DNA of 64,000 nt from Streptomyces sp. MUM 178J (GTDB taxonomy: Bacteria; Actinomycetota; Actinomycetes; Streptomycetales; Streptomycetaceae): contig NZ_JADWYQ010000028.1 of the NCBI RefSeq assembly GCF_022414575.1, positions 26,795 to 90,794 of the forward strand, in the 5' to 3' direction. Shown here in pieces: positions 16,636-24,852 of this stretch. Under the pieces are notes generated by a model. That model was not told the DNA's origin. It made no database searches and saw only the letters and a list, made by a program, of their open reading frames with translations. The position numbers and the translations under genes are program-made. Every line of letters begins with the position of its first letter. Within the stretch, counting starts at the first letter, position 1.

Positions 16636-17568
16636 TCAGGCGGCCTCGCCGAGCCCCTGGTACGTCACCTTCGTCAGCTGCTCCGACGCCGCCCACAGCC
16701 GTTCGCCCATCACATCGTCGCGCGTCCGGCGCGCCCGCCAGGACGGCGCGGGCGCGCCGCGCCACATCGCCAGCCGCGGCCCGGTGAACGAGTCCTGGCG
16801 CACGCCCGGCGCGGTGGCCGCGTACAGGCTCGGCAGCGCCCCGGACTCCGCGGGCTGGGCGACGAGGCGGTTGCCCAGCTCCATGATCCGCTCGACGCCC
16901 TTGCGGCCCTCCATCCTCGCCCCCGCGGTCTGGAGACCGGTGGCCGCGTAGCCGGGGTGCGCCGCCGCGGCCAACACATCGGCGTCGGCCGCCTGCAGCC
17001 GCCGCGCCAGCTCATGGACGAACAGCAGGTTCGCCGTCTTGGAGCGGGAGTAGGCGGCCCAGCGCCGGTAGCGGCGCTCGCTGTTGAGGTCCCCCGTGTC
17101 GACGTCGGCCAGCGCGTGCATGATGCTGGACACGCTCACCACCCGTGCGCCGGGCGTCGTCAGCAGCCGGGGCATCAGCAGCCCGGTCAGCGCGAAGTGC
17201 CCGAGGTGGTTGACTCCGAACTGCGTCTCGAAGCCGTCGGCGGTCCGCCGGTACGGCAAGGCCATCACCCCGGCGTTGTTGATCAGCAGGTCGAGCCGGT
17301 CGTACGGGAGGTCCGCGGCGAACGCCCGCACCGAGGACAGATCTGCCAGGTCGAGCCGCCGGAACTCCGCCTCGGCCCGCGGCGCCGCCGCCCTGATCCG
17401 CCGCTCCGCCTCCCGGCCGCGCGCCTCGCTGCGGCACGCCAGCACCACCCGGGCGCCGCGCCGGGCCAGCTCCCGGGCTGTGACCAGCCCGATGCCGCTG
17501 CTGGCGCCGGTGACCACCGCGACGCGACCACGCTGATCGGGAATGTCGTCCGCGCTCCAGCCCGCCAT
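16636..17568 (-). CDS. Short-chain dehydrogenase/reductase
   Basis: This is a 310-residue NAD(P)-dependent oxidoreductase of the retinol-dehydrogenase-like SDR group. ATG 17568 has GAGGGG 8 bases upstream. Cofactor motif: VVTGASSGIG, with Arg residues after strand 2 (ACRSEARGRE) favouring NADP. NNAG is present, and the catalytic Ser (VVSVSSIMH) and YSRSK complete the tetrad. The substrate cannot be predicted. Confidence 0.9.
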   Translation of the reverse strand: MAGWSADDIPDQRGRVAVVTGASSGIGLVTARELARRGARVVLACRSEARGREAERRIRAAAPRAEAEFRRLDLADLSSVRAFAADLPYDRLDLLINNAGVMALPYRRTADGFETQFGVNHLGHFALTGLLMPRLLTTPGARVVSVSSIMHALADVDTGDLNSERRYRRWAAYSRSKTANLLFVHELARRLQAADADVLAAAAHPGYAATGLQTAGARMEGRKGVERIMELGNRLVAQPAESGALPSLYAATAPGVRQDSFTGPRLAMWRGAPAPSWRARRTRDDVMGERLWAASEQLTKVTYQGLGEAA

Positions 17569-17740
17569 GGGTGAGCCCCTCGCTCGTCGGTGACGTCGGT
17601 GCCGTTTGCGTCGACAGTGTGTGCGACGGCCCTGTGCGAGGGGCAGCCTACGCCCTGCGGCCGCGGGGGGCCCGGCCCCCGGACCCCCCGCGCCTCGGTC
17701 TCCCCCGGCTGCCTGGCCTGGCTCCTGCCACGGCTGCCTG

Positions 17741-17816
17741 CCCCAGTCACCTCCCCCAGTCACCTCCCCCAGTCACCTCCCCCAGCTACCTCCCCCAGCT
17801 ACCTCCCCCAGCTACC
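17741..17816. repeat. CT-rich 13-bp tandem repeat
   Basis: There are six units with 13-bp period: three of CCCCCAGTCACCT (the first lacks one C), then three of CCCCCAGCTACC(T/G). From 17820 to about 18005 the sequence continues as degenerate CCCTCAGGGGTG and GGAGATTCCCCCGGG words. The whole 17569-18003 gap has no credible ORF; it separates the SDR gene from nirD. Confidence 0.85.
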
Positions 17817-18003
17817 GCTGGGGGTGCCCTCAGGGGTGCCCTCAGGGGTGATCCCAGGCGTGCCCCCGGAGATTCCCCCGGGTTCCAGGAGATTCCCCCG
17901 GGCCCCCCGGAGGTGCCTCCAGCGGTGTGGCCCCGGCGGGTGCCCCGGAGGTGACCTCAGGGGTGCCCCGGCGATGGCCCCGGAGATTCCCCTGGAGGTG
18001 CCC

Positions 18004-18357
18004 TCAGGCGTGTCCCCCGGCGGGGCTGAATTCCGAGGTCCGGCAGGCGAAGATCTTCACGGTCACCTCGTCGTCGTCCAGGCAGCGCCCCGACTCAAGG
18101 TCGAAACGCTGCTTGAGCAGCGGGGACGCCACGAACGGCCGGCCCTGCGCAGAGCCGAGCAGCCCGCGGGAGAGGACCTGCGCCCCGGTGAACGGATCGC
18201 GGTTGTCGATCGCGTACGTACGGCCCGCACGGTCCATGAACAGCGCCGCCTGGCGGCCGTCCGGAAGCAGCGCCGCGATGCCCCGGCCGGGCGTGAGCCG
18301 GGACAGCTCGCACACGGCCAGCCAGCTGTCGTCGTCGAGACGGAGTTCGAGCGTCAT
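18004..18357 (-). CDS. nirD: Nitrite reductase small subunit
   Basis: This is a 117-residue partner of NirB with a Rieske-like fold (AVCELSRLTPGRGIAALLPD; RTYAIDNRDPFTGAQVLSRG; ASPLLKQRFDLESGRC). As usual for NirD, the Rieske His/Cys ligands are not intact. ATG 18357 overlaps the nirB stop (ATGA), giving coupled synthesis of the two subunits. It functions in assimilatory reduction of nitrite to ammonium in the cytoplasm. Confidence 0.93.
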   Translation of the reverse strand: MTLELRLDDDSWLAVCELSRLTPGRGIAALLPDGRQAALFMDRAGRTYAIDNRDPFTGAQVLSRGLLGSAQGRPFVASPLLKQRFDLESGRCLDDDEVTVKIFACRTSEFSPAGGHA

Positions 18358-20903
18358 CGCGAGGAGACCCCTTCCAGGGTGAGGATCTGCAGATCCGGCT
18401 TGATCTGGTCGCGCTCCGGCACGAACTGCACGGACGGGTCCGGCGCGTCGGGCGCGTTGACGAAGGAGACGAAGCGGCGCAGCCGGTCCGGGTCGTTCAG
18501 CGTCTCGGCCCACTCGTCGCGGTAGTCGTCCACATGCTTGGCCATCAGCGCCTCCAGCTCGTCGCAGAGCCCCAGCGAGTCATGCACGACCACGTCCCGC
18601 AGATGGTCCAGGCCGCCCTCCAGTCGCTCCAGCCACACCGAGGTGCGCTCCAGCCGGTCCGCGGTGCGGATGTAGAACATCAGGAACCGGTCGATCAGCC
18701 GCACCAGTTCGGCGTCCGACAGATCCTGCGCCAGCAGATCGGCGTGGCGCGGGGTCGCGCCGCCGTTCCCGCCCACGTACAGATTCCAGCCGGAGGCGGT
18801 GGCGATCACGCCGAAGTCCTTCGACTGCGCCTCCGCGCACTCCCGCGCACAGCCGGATACGGCCGACTTGAGCTTGTGCGGGGCGCGCAGCCCCCGGTAG
18901 CGCAGCTCCAGTTCGATGGCCATGCGCACCGAGTCCTGTACGCCGTAGCGGCACCAGGTCTGCCCCACACAGGACTTGACCGTCCGCAGCGCCTTGCCGT
19001 AGGCGTGCCCCGACTCAAAGCCCGCGTCCACCAGCCGCGCCCAGATCGCCGGAAGCTGATCCACCCGCGCCCCGAACATGTCGATTCGCTGACCACCGGT
19101 GATCTTGGTGTAGAGGCCGAAGTCCCGCGCCACCTCGCCGATCACGATCAGCTTGTCCGGGGTGATCTCCCCGCCGGGGATGCGCGGCACGATCGAGTAC
19201 GAGCCGTTGCGCTGCATGTTCGCCAGGAAGTGGTCGTTGGTGTCCTGGAGGGAGGCCTGCTCGCCGTCCAGGATGTAGCCGCTGCCGAGGGACGCCAGGA
19301 TCGAGCCGACGGCCGGCTTGCAGATCTCGCAGCCCTCGCCGCCGCGTGCCTCCTCGCGGCCGTGGCTGTCGAGGAGCTCGGCGTACGAGCCGAGCCGCAG
19401 CGTGCGGACGATCTCGTACAGCTCGCTGCGCGTGTACGGGAAGCAGCCGCACAGGCCCTTGTCGCCGGTCTCGGGGAGCAGTTGGCCGATGACCTTGACG
19501 CAGCTGCCGCAGCCGGTGCCCGCCTTGGTGCACTTCTTCACCTCGGGCAGCGAGGAGCAGGCGCAGATCTCGCCCTTGGTGACGTTGTGGCAGGAGCAGA
19601 TCACCGCGTCGTCGGGCAGCGCGGACGGGCCGAGCGCCACCGGCGCCCCGGCCCCGGCCGGCAGCACCAGCTGCTCCGGAGAGACCGGCGGCACCGAGCC
19701 GGTCATCGGCCGCAGCATGCCGTACGACTCGGCGTCGCCGACCAGGATGCCGCCGAGCAGAGTGCCGTCCTTGGCGACCACCAGCTTCTTGTACACGCCG
19801 GAGCGGGAGTCCGAGTAGACGACGTCCAGGCAGCCCTCCGCCGCACCGTGGGCGTCGCCGAACGACGCCACGTCCACGCCGAGCAGCTTCAGCTTGGTGG
19901 AGGTGTCCGCGCCCGTGAACGGCTTGGGCTCGCCTTCGCCAGGGAGCTCGATCGCGCCCGCCACGGCCGCGGCGGCCGTCTGCGCCATCTCGTAGCCCGG
20001 CGCCACCAGGCCGTACACCCGGCCGTCGGCGGCGAGCGCGCACTCGCCGATCGCGAACACGGCCGGGTCGGAGGTGCGGCACTGCTCGTCGACCACGATG
20101 CCGCCGCGCTCGCCGACCTCCAGGCCGGTGTCGCGGGCGAGCTGGTCGCGGGGGCGCACGCCGGCCGAGAAGACCACCAGGTCGGCCGTGAGCTCCGTGC
20201 CGGTGGACAGTTTCATTCCGGTGACGGGGCCGTGCGGCGTGCCGTCGGCGGTGGTGACCTCCTGGGCGCCCGCGCCGGTGTGCACGGTCAGGCCCATGTT
20301 CTCGATGGTGCGCAGCAGGGCGGCTCCGCCGCCGTCGTCCACCTGCACGGGCATCAGCCGGGGCGCGAACTCCACGATGTGCGTGGCGAGCCCGAGGCCC
20401 TTGAGCGCGCCGGCCGCCTCCAGGCCGAGCAGTCCGCCGCCGACGACCACGCCGGTGCGGGCCGTCTTGGCGTACTCCTCGATCGCGAGCAGATCCTCGA
20501 TCGTGCGGTAGACGAAGCAGCCCGCGGCGTCCTTGCCGGGCACCGGAGGCACGAAGGGGTACGAGCCGGTGGCCAGCACCAGCGCGTCGTACACGATCGT
20601 GCGGCCGGAGCGGGACGTCACCGTGCGGGCGGCGCGGTCGACCGTCTCGGCGGGGTCGTCGAGGTGCAGCTCGATGCCGTGCTCACGGATGAAATCCGGG
20701 TCGGTGAGCGACAGCTCGTCGGGGGTGCGCCCGCTGAAGTAAGAGGTGAGCTGGACGCGGTCGTACGCGGCCCGCGGCTCCTCGCACAGCACGACGACGC
20801 GCGCCCGCTCGGTCACGCCCTGCTCGGCGAGGGCCTCCAGGAACCGCTGGCCGACCATCCCGTGGCCGACGACCGCGATGGTGGGGGTGGTGGACTCAGC
20901 CAT
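18354..20903 (-). CDS. nirB: NAD(P)H nitrite reductase large subunit
   Basis: This is an 849-residue siroheme enzyme reducing nitrite to ammonium with six electrons. The N-terminal FAD/NAD domain (TIAVVGHGMVGQRFLEAL, VVVGGGLLGLEAA) is followed by BFD-like [2Fe-2S] Cys motifs (CSCHNVTKGEICAC...GCGSC) and a second Cys cluster (CGCFPYT...GCEIC). The C-terminal sulfite/nitrite reductase part has the siroheme-[4Fe-4S] ligands C645, C651, C685 and C689 (CVGQTWC, CAREC). Siroheme can be supplied via the chelatase at 31211. Confidence 0.96.
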   Translation of the reverse strand: MAESTTPTIAVVGHGMVGQRFLEALAEQGVTERARVVVLCEEPRAAYDRVQLTSYFSGRTPDELSLTDPDFIREHGIELHLDDPAETVDRAARTVTSRSGRTIVYDALVLATGSYPFVPPVPGKDAAGCFVYRTIEDLLAIEEYAKTARTGVVVGGGLLGLEAAGALKGLGLATHIVEFAPRLMPVQVDDGGGAALLRTIENMGLTVHTGAGAQEVTTADGTPHGPVTGMKLSTGTELTADLVVFSAGVRPRDQLARDTGLEVGERGGIVVDEQCRTSDPAVFAIGECALAADGRVYGLVAPGYEMAQTAAAAVAGAIELPGEGEPKPFTGADTSTKLKLLGVDVASFGDAHGAAEGCLDVVYSDSRSGVYKKLVVAKDGTLLGGILVGDAESYGMLRPMTGSVPPVSPEQLVLPAGAGAPVALGPSALPDDAVICSCHNVTKGEICACSSLPEVKKCTKAGTGCGSCVKVIGQLLPETGDKGLCGCFPYTRSELYEIVRTLRLGSYAELLDSHGREEARGGEGCEICKPAVGSILASLGSGYILDGEQASLQDTNDHFLANMQRNGSYSIVPRIPGGEITPDKLIVIGEVARDFGLYTKITGGQRIDMFGARVDQLPAIWARLVDAGFESGHAYGKALRTVKSCVGQTWCRYGVQDSVRMAIELELRYRGLRAPHKLKSAVSGCARECAEAQSKDFGVIATASGWNLYVGGNGGATPRHADLLAQDLSDAELVRLIDRFLMFYIRTADRLERTSVWLERLEGGLDHLRDVVVHDSLGLCDELEALMAKHVDDYRDEWAETLNDPDRLRRFVSFVNAPDAPDPSVQFVPERDQIKPDLQILTLEGVSSR

Positions 20904-20904
20904 G

Positions 20905-22485
20905 TCACAGGCCTCCGTTGTCAGTGAGCAGTTGGTGCAGGGGCGCGGACTCGGGGAGGGCCTCGTCGTCCTCCCAGGCCCGGGCCAGTTCGCCGACGGC
21001 GGCGAGGTCCCCGAGCAGCACCCCGCCGACGAGCCGGTCGCCCCGGACGACGACCTTCCGGTACGCGCCGCGCGTGGCGTCGGCGATCTGGACGACGTCG
21101 TCTCCGGGCTGCGGCACCGGGTCGCCGAACGCGGCGAGGTCGAGGGGGCCGGGGGAAGCGTTTCCGCTCCCGGCGTCCGCCGGGTCGCCCGCCGCGTCGC
21201 CCGATGCATCGCCCGCGAACGCGGCGAGGGTGAGCCGGGTGAGCGCCCGGGTGCCGGTGTAGCGCGGCGCCGGCACAGGTGCGGCCGCACCCTCGGCGTC
21301 GTCGCCGGAGGCGCGGTCGGCGGACGGCACATGGCCGTTCCCGGCGGCGGACGCGACGCCGTTGCGGGACGCGCCGCTGTCGGCGGGTGCGTGGCCGTTC
21401 GCGCCGGGCGTGTGGCCGTTGGCGGCTGCGGCCGTCCGCGGGGAGGGGGTGTCCCCGCCGGCGGCGGACGGTCCGCCCGCGGGGGCGCCGGCCGTGGCGA
21501 GGACGGGCCGGGCCGCGGCCACGCGGGACTCGTGGGTCAGCAGCCGGGCGAGGACGTCCGCCTGTTCCAGGGCGGGGCCCGCCAGGCCGTGCACGACGCC
21601 CGCGTGCTGGGCGCAGTCGCCGATGGCGTGGATGTACGGATCAGAGGTGCGCAGCTCGTCGTCCACGACGATCCCGCGGTCGACGGCCAGCCCGGCGTCC
21701 TGCGCCAGCGAGACGCGCGGGCGCACCCCACAGGCGATCACGGCGAGGTCGGCGTCGAGCGTGTAGCCGTCGGCGAGTTCCACGGCGGTGAGCGGGGCTG
21801 CTTCGTCGGCCCCCGGCGCTCCCGGCGCTCCGGGCGCTCCCAGGCGGTGCGGGCCCGGGCGGTCCGCGGTGCGCAGGCCGCGGACCCGGCACTCCGTGTG
21901 GACCTCCACGCCCAGCGCCTCCACATGGCTGTGCAGCAGCCGGGACGCGGCCGGGTCGAGATGGCGTTCCATCAGCCGCTCACCCTGCTGGGCCAGGACC
22001 ACACGGGCCCCGCGCGCCGCCAGGGCGCGGGCGGCCGACACGCCGAGGAGGCCGCCGCCGATGACCACGGCGCGTGTGCCGGGGCGCACCGAGGCGGACA
22101 GGGCCAGACAGTCGTCGAGGGTCCGGAAGGGGTGGACGCCCTGCGGCAGGCCGGGCCCGATGCCGCGCAGCGGCGGCAGCACAGGGTTGGAGCCGGTGGC
22201 GAGCACCAGCCTGTCGTAAGGGACGGCCGTGCCGTCCGCGCAGGCCACCCGCCGGCGCTCCCGGTCGATGCCGGTCACCCGCACGCCGCGCCGCACGCCC
22301 GCGTGGGGCAGCTCGATCACCTCGGGGCCGTACCGCCCGGCGAGCACCTCGGCGAGCAGGACCCGGTTGTATGGGGCGTGGGTCTCCTCGCCCAGGACGG
22401 TGACGGCCATGCCGGCGTCACCGAGCCGCCGTGCCAGGCGCACCCCGGCGGTCCCGCCGCCGATGACCACGATCTCCGATCCCAT
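20905..22485 (-). CDS. FAD-dependent oxidoreductase of nitrite reductase operon
   Basis: This is a 526-residue flavoprotein one base upstream of nirB. It has the FAD motif EIVVIGGGTAGVRLARRLG, an NAD-binding motif VVIGGGLLGVSAARAL and IHAIGDCAQH, resembling the N-terminal half of NirB or a NasB/NirB2 protein. It lacks siroheme and Fe-S ligands, so it is an electron-transfer or second reductase component. Residues about 335-440 are a low-complexity insert with repeated NGH words (ANGHTPGANGHAPA) before the C-terminal nitrite-reductase-linker domain. In S. coelicolor the equivalent is, from memory, called nirB2. Confidence 0.88.
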   Translation of the reverse strand: MGSEIVVIGGGTAGVRLARRLGDAGMAVTVLGEETHAPYNRVLLAEVLAGRYGPEVIELPHAGVRRGVRVTGIDRERRRVACADGTAVPYDRLVLATGSNPVLPPLRGIGPGLPQGVHPFRTLDDCLALSASVRPGTRAVVIGGGLLGVSAARALAARGARVVLAQQGERLMERHLDPAASRLLHSHVEALGVEVHTECRVRGLRTADRPGPHRLGAPGAPGAPGADEAAPLTAVELADGYTLDADLAVIACGVRPRVSLAQDAGLAVDRGIVVDDELRTSDPYIHAIGDCAQHAGVVHGLAGPALEQADVLARLLTHESRVAAARPVLATAGAPAGGPSAAGGDTPSPRTAAAANGHTPGANGHAPADSGASRNGVASAAGNGHVPSADRASGDDAEGAAAPVPAPRYTGTRALTRLTLAAFAGDASGDAAGDPADAGSGNASPGPLDLAAFGDPVPQPGDDVVQIADATRGAYRKVVVRGDRLVGGVLLGDLAAVGELARAWEDDEALPESAPLHQLLTDNGGL

Positions 22486-22507
22486 GTAGGCAGCCTGCGT
22501 CGTCGGT

Positions 22508-22545
22508 GTTACCCGACTGGCACCTGCTTGTTTCCCGTGGGGAAC
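22508..22545 (-). promoter_or_regulatory. Four-box GlnR-type operator of the nitrite reductase operon
   Basis: On the minus strand the 38 bases read GTTCC-n6-GAAAC-n6-GTGCC-n6-GTAAC. This has the spacing of the actinobacterial GlnR consensus (gTnAC-n6-GaAAc repeated at 11-bp intervals), with the second box perfect. It ends 22 bp before the start of the first gene. Known: GlnR controls nitrate/nitrite assimilation genes in Streptomyces. Inferred: this site mediates it here. Confidence 0.75.
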
Positions 22546-22617
22546 GCTGCGCTCAGCGCCCGCGGCGGGCCGCTGTGAGGGCCGTGCCGGTCATGGGGCG
22601 TGTCCCCGGGCGTGTCC

Positions 22618-23328
22618 CTAGACGTCCCGGCCGGGTGCCGCCCCGGGTTCCCGGACGTCGGTCAGATGCGCGTAGGCCACCACATTGCCCCGGTAGCCGG
22701 TCTTCTCGTCGAAGCCGCCACCGCAGGTGATCACCCTTAGCTCGGCCCGGCCGCGCGGGCGGTACACCTTGTCGTCGGGGAAGTCCTCGGCGTCGTACAC
22801 CTCGACCGCGTCGACGGTGAACACGGCGGTACGGCCGTCCGCCCGGGTCACCTCGATCAGTCTGCCCTTCCCCAGCGCGCCGAGGCGGTAGAACACGGCG
22901 GGTCCCTGCGCATTGTCGACATGGCCGGCGACGATCGCGGTGCCGTTCGCGCCCGGGGGAGTGCCGTCCCGGTACCAGCCGGCCAGATTGCGGTTCACGG
23001 CGGGCGGCGCCTCCAGGCTGCCGTCCCCGTCCAGACCCAGCCGCATGAGCGGGGTGTCGACGCCGATCGCGGGGATGCGCAGCTGCACGGGTGCGGCGGG
23101 CGGCAGCGGATCGGCGGCCGCCCGGGTGTGCAGTCCGGGCCCGGCGGTGAAGGACTGCTCGGCGGAGGGGACGGGTGGGGTGACGTCCTCGGAGCCGTTC
23201 TGGACCAGCCAGACGCCCAGGACGAGCGCTATGGCTATGCCCCAGCTCCTGCGACGGCCTCCGGGGGCGTCGTCGGCCCCTGACGCCGTCCCTGGGGCAG
23301 CCTCGGGTGCCGTCTCGGGCGCGGACAC
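22618..23328 (-). CDS. Class F-like sortase
   Basis: This is a 236-residue membrane-anchored cysteine transpeptidase. The N-terminal membrane segment is WGIAIALVLGVWLV, followed by the extracellular catalytic domain. The catalytic triad is visible as His136 (VAGHVD), Cys202 (VITCGGG) and Arg213 (YRGNVVAYAHL). Actinobacterial class F enzymes have this compact form and lie next to one secreted partner gene, as here (23345-23902, 16 bp upstream). Confidence 0.9.
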   Translation of the reverse strand: MSAPETAPEAAPGTASGADDAPGGRRRSWGIAIALVLGVWLVQNGSEDVTPPVPSAEQSFTAGPGLHTRAAADPLPPAAPVQLRIPAIGVDTPLMRLGLDGDGSLEAPPAVNRNLAGWYRDGTPPGANGTAIVAGHVDNAQGPAVFYRLGALGKGRLIEVTRADGRTAVFTVDAVEVYDAEDFPDDKVYRPRGRAELRVITCGGGFDEKTGYRGNVVAYAHLTDVREPGAAPGRDV

Positions 23329-23344
23329 GGTCGGCCCGGCGAGG

Positions 23345-23902
23345 TCAGTGGTTCCGGGTGCCGTTCGCCCGGCGGCGCAGCATCAGCGCCCCGGCGACGG
23401 CGACCCCGGCGAGCACGGCCCCGCCCGCCGCCATCTGCGCGTAGTCAGGCCCCACGCTGCCGCCGACGCCGGTGGGGACATGGCCGCTGGGCCACATGCC
23501 GTGATGGGTGGGACGGTGCGTCGGCTGCGTGGGGTGGTCCGGCTGATCGCGGTGGTGGACCACCAGGTCACCGGACGCCTTCTTGCCGTTGTCACAGGTC
23601 ACGGAGATCTTGTAGGTCCCGGAGTCGGCCTTGCGGGGCACGGAGAAACTCCCGGTCGCGACCTCCTTGTGCGTGGCGGGGGTCAGCTGGAACTCCCGCA
23701 CGCCCAGCTCCCGCGCCTCGCCCACGCCGTGCCCGCCCTTGCCGCAGGCCGTGGTGCTCACGGTGACGCTCTCGCCCGGCGAGGCGCTCGACGGGAACAC
23801 CTCCAGCGCATCTTTCTCCCCGGCGTACGCCCCGGGGCCGCAGACCCCGATCGAGGCGGCCGCGAACGCGACGCCGGTCAGCAGGCGAGCGGTGGTGCGC
23901 AT
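23345..23902 (-). CDS. Secreted, C-terminally anchored protein, sortase partner
   Basis: This is a 185-residue exported protein. The signal peptide is RLLTGVAFAAASIGVCGPGAYA. The mature part is a small Ig-like domain of about 90 residues with two Cys (ACGKGGHG and VTCDNG, probably a disulfide), then a His/Pro/Thr-rich spacer, a membrane helix (MAAGGAVLAGVAVAGALML) and an RRR tail. This is the layout of a sortase substrate, but no LPxTG is present; the region before the helix reads VPTGVGGSVG. It shares an operon with the sortase. Confidence 0.8.
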   Translation of the reverse strand: MRTTARLLTGVAFAAASIGVCGPGAYAGEKDALEVFPSSASPGESVTVSTTACGKGGHGVGEARELGVREFQLTPATHKEVATGSFSVPRKADSGTYKISVTCDNGKKASGDLVVHHRDQPDHPTQPTHRPTHHGMWPSGHVPTGVGGSVGPDYAQMAAGGAVLAGVAVAGALMLRRRANGTRNH

Positions 23903-23976
23903 GGTGTTCCTCCGGAAGCGAGGCGGTGCGATGCCGTCCCTTCCGAGGTAATGCGCCCTGCGTGCCCCATGCCTGC

Positions 23977-24067
23977 TGATGGCGCATCAGTTTCCTGCCC
24001 CGACTCTGGCGCGTCGCACTGGACGCCAGCCGTCGTCGCAGGTCATAGCAGCGGTGATGGCCCATCA
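23977..24067. promoter_or_regulatory. Two copies of a 13-bp palindrome, TGATGGCSCATCA
   Basis: TGATGGCGCATCA at 23977-23989 (extended to CTGATG-GCG-CATCAG) and TGATGGCCCATCA at 24055-24067 lie 78 bp apart in the intergenic region upstream of the sortase operon. The arrangement suggests a dimeric regulator binding at two sites. No regulator is known to me for this sequence. Confidence 0.6.
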
Positions 24068-24114
24068 GGGGGCTGGTCGCCATGCCGCGCCGAACGGGTG
24101 ACGGGGCCTGCCGG

Positions 24115-24738
24115 TCACTCCTCGTGCGCGGTGTCCGCCGTGCCCAGGAAGCCGGTCGTGTCGAGGTCGAAGTCGAACGGCGGGGGCACGTGCAGCGGCT
24201 TGCCGAAGGAGACGGTGGTGTGGGAGCGGTAGCCCTTGGGGGACGGGTCCCAGAACGCGGTGATCTCCTCGGCCTGCATGTCCAGGATCAGGTATACGGG
24301 CACCTGGCGGCCGTACGTCTCCAGCTTGTCCCGCCAGTCGGCGTCCCTGGTGGAGGCGGACGTCAGCTCGGCGACGAGGGACAGCGCCTCGGCGTCGGCG
24401 TGCCGACCGTCCGCGTCAAAGGCGGCGAGCTCCGCGACATGGAGATCCGGCCCAAATGCGCGCTCCGCTTCGGGAAAGGAGAAGAGGAACGGCGAGGTGT
24501 CCGCATCGTGGCCTTCCGGAACGTGCCCCTCGAGTTGCTTGCGAAGAAGCCTCATCGGCATCTTGTAGCGAAGCTTGGACCACGGCGACACGACGATCTT
24601 CCCCCGGATGAGTTCGGCCTTGTAGCCGGCAGGTGTGTCCATTTCCTCCACGGTCCGGAGATCCCTCTCGAAGTCCCCCTCGAAGCCCCCGGCGTCCCCG
24701 GCGTCTATCGATGTCGGCCGTTCCACCATGAGGGTCAC
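24115..24738 (-). CDS. Uma2 (DUF820) family endonuclease-like protein
   Basis: This is a 207-residue protein with the PD-(D/E)XK-type core of the Uma2 family: FGPDLHVAEL, LSLVAELTSAST, a D..DK pair in DWRDKLETYG and VPVYLILD. GTG 24738 is preferred to ATG 24729 because AAGGAGGA (complement of 24744-24751) lies 5 bases before the GTG but 14 before the ATG. Uma2 proteins are abundant in Streptomyces and their biological targets are unknown. Isolated gene between the sortase operon and SoxR. Confidence 0.85.
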   Translation of the reverse strand: MTLMVERPTSIDAGDAGGFEGDFERDLRTVEEMDTPAGYKAELIRGKIVVSPWSKLRYKMPMRLLRKQLEGHVPEGHDADTSPFLFSFPEAERAFGPDLHVAELAAFDADGRHADAEALSLVAELTSASTRDADWRDKLETYGRQVPVYLILDMQAEEITAFWDPSPKGYRSHTTVSFGKPLHVPPPFDFDLDTTGFLGTADTAHEE

Positions 24739-24852
24739 GGTAGTCCTCCTTGCTCCTGTGCGCGGGACATTGCCGCCCTCACCGTATGGACGCGCCGCAG
24801 GCCAAGGGCCGAACCCGGCGGGCTTCACCCGTCCAGGGGAACGCCTCCCGCC

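Noticed and set aside
17741..18003. Repeat region considered as a CRISPR array
   Set aside because: The period is 13 bp with no unique spacers and no cas genes in the window; it is a minisatellite.
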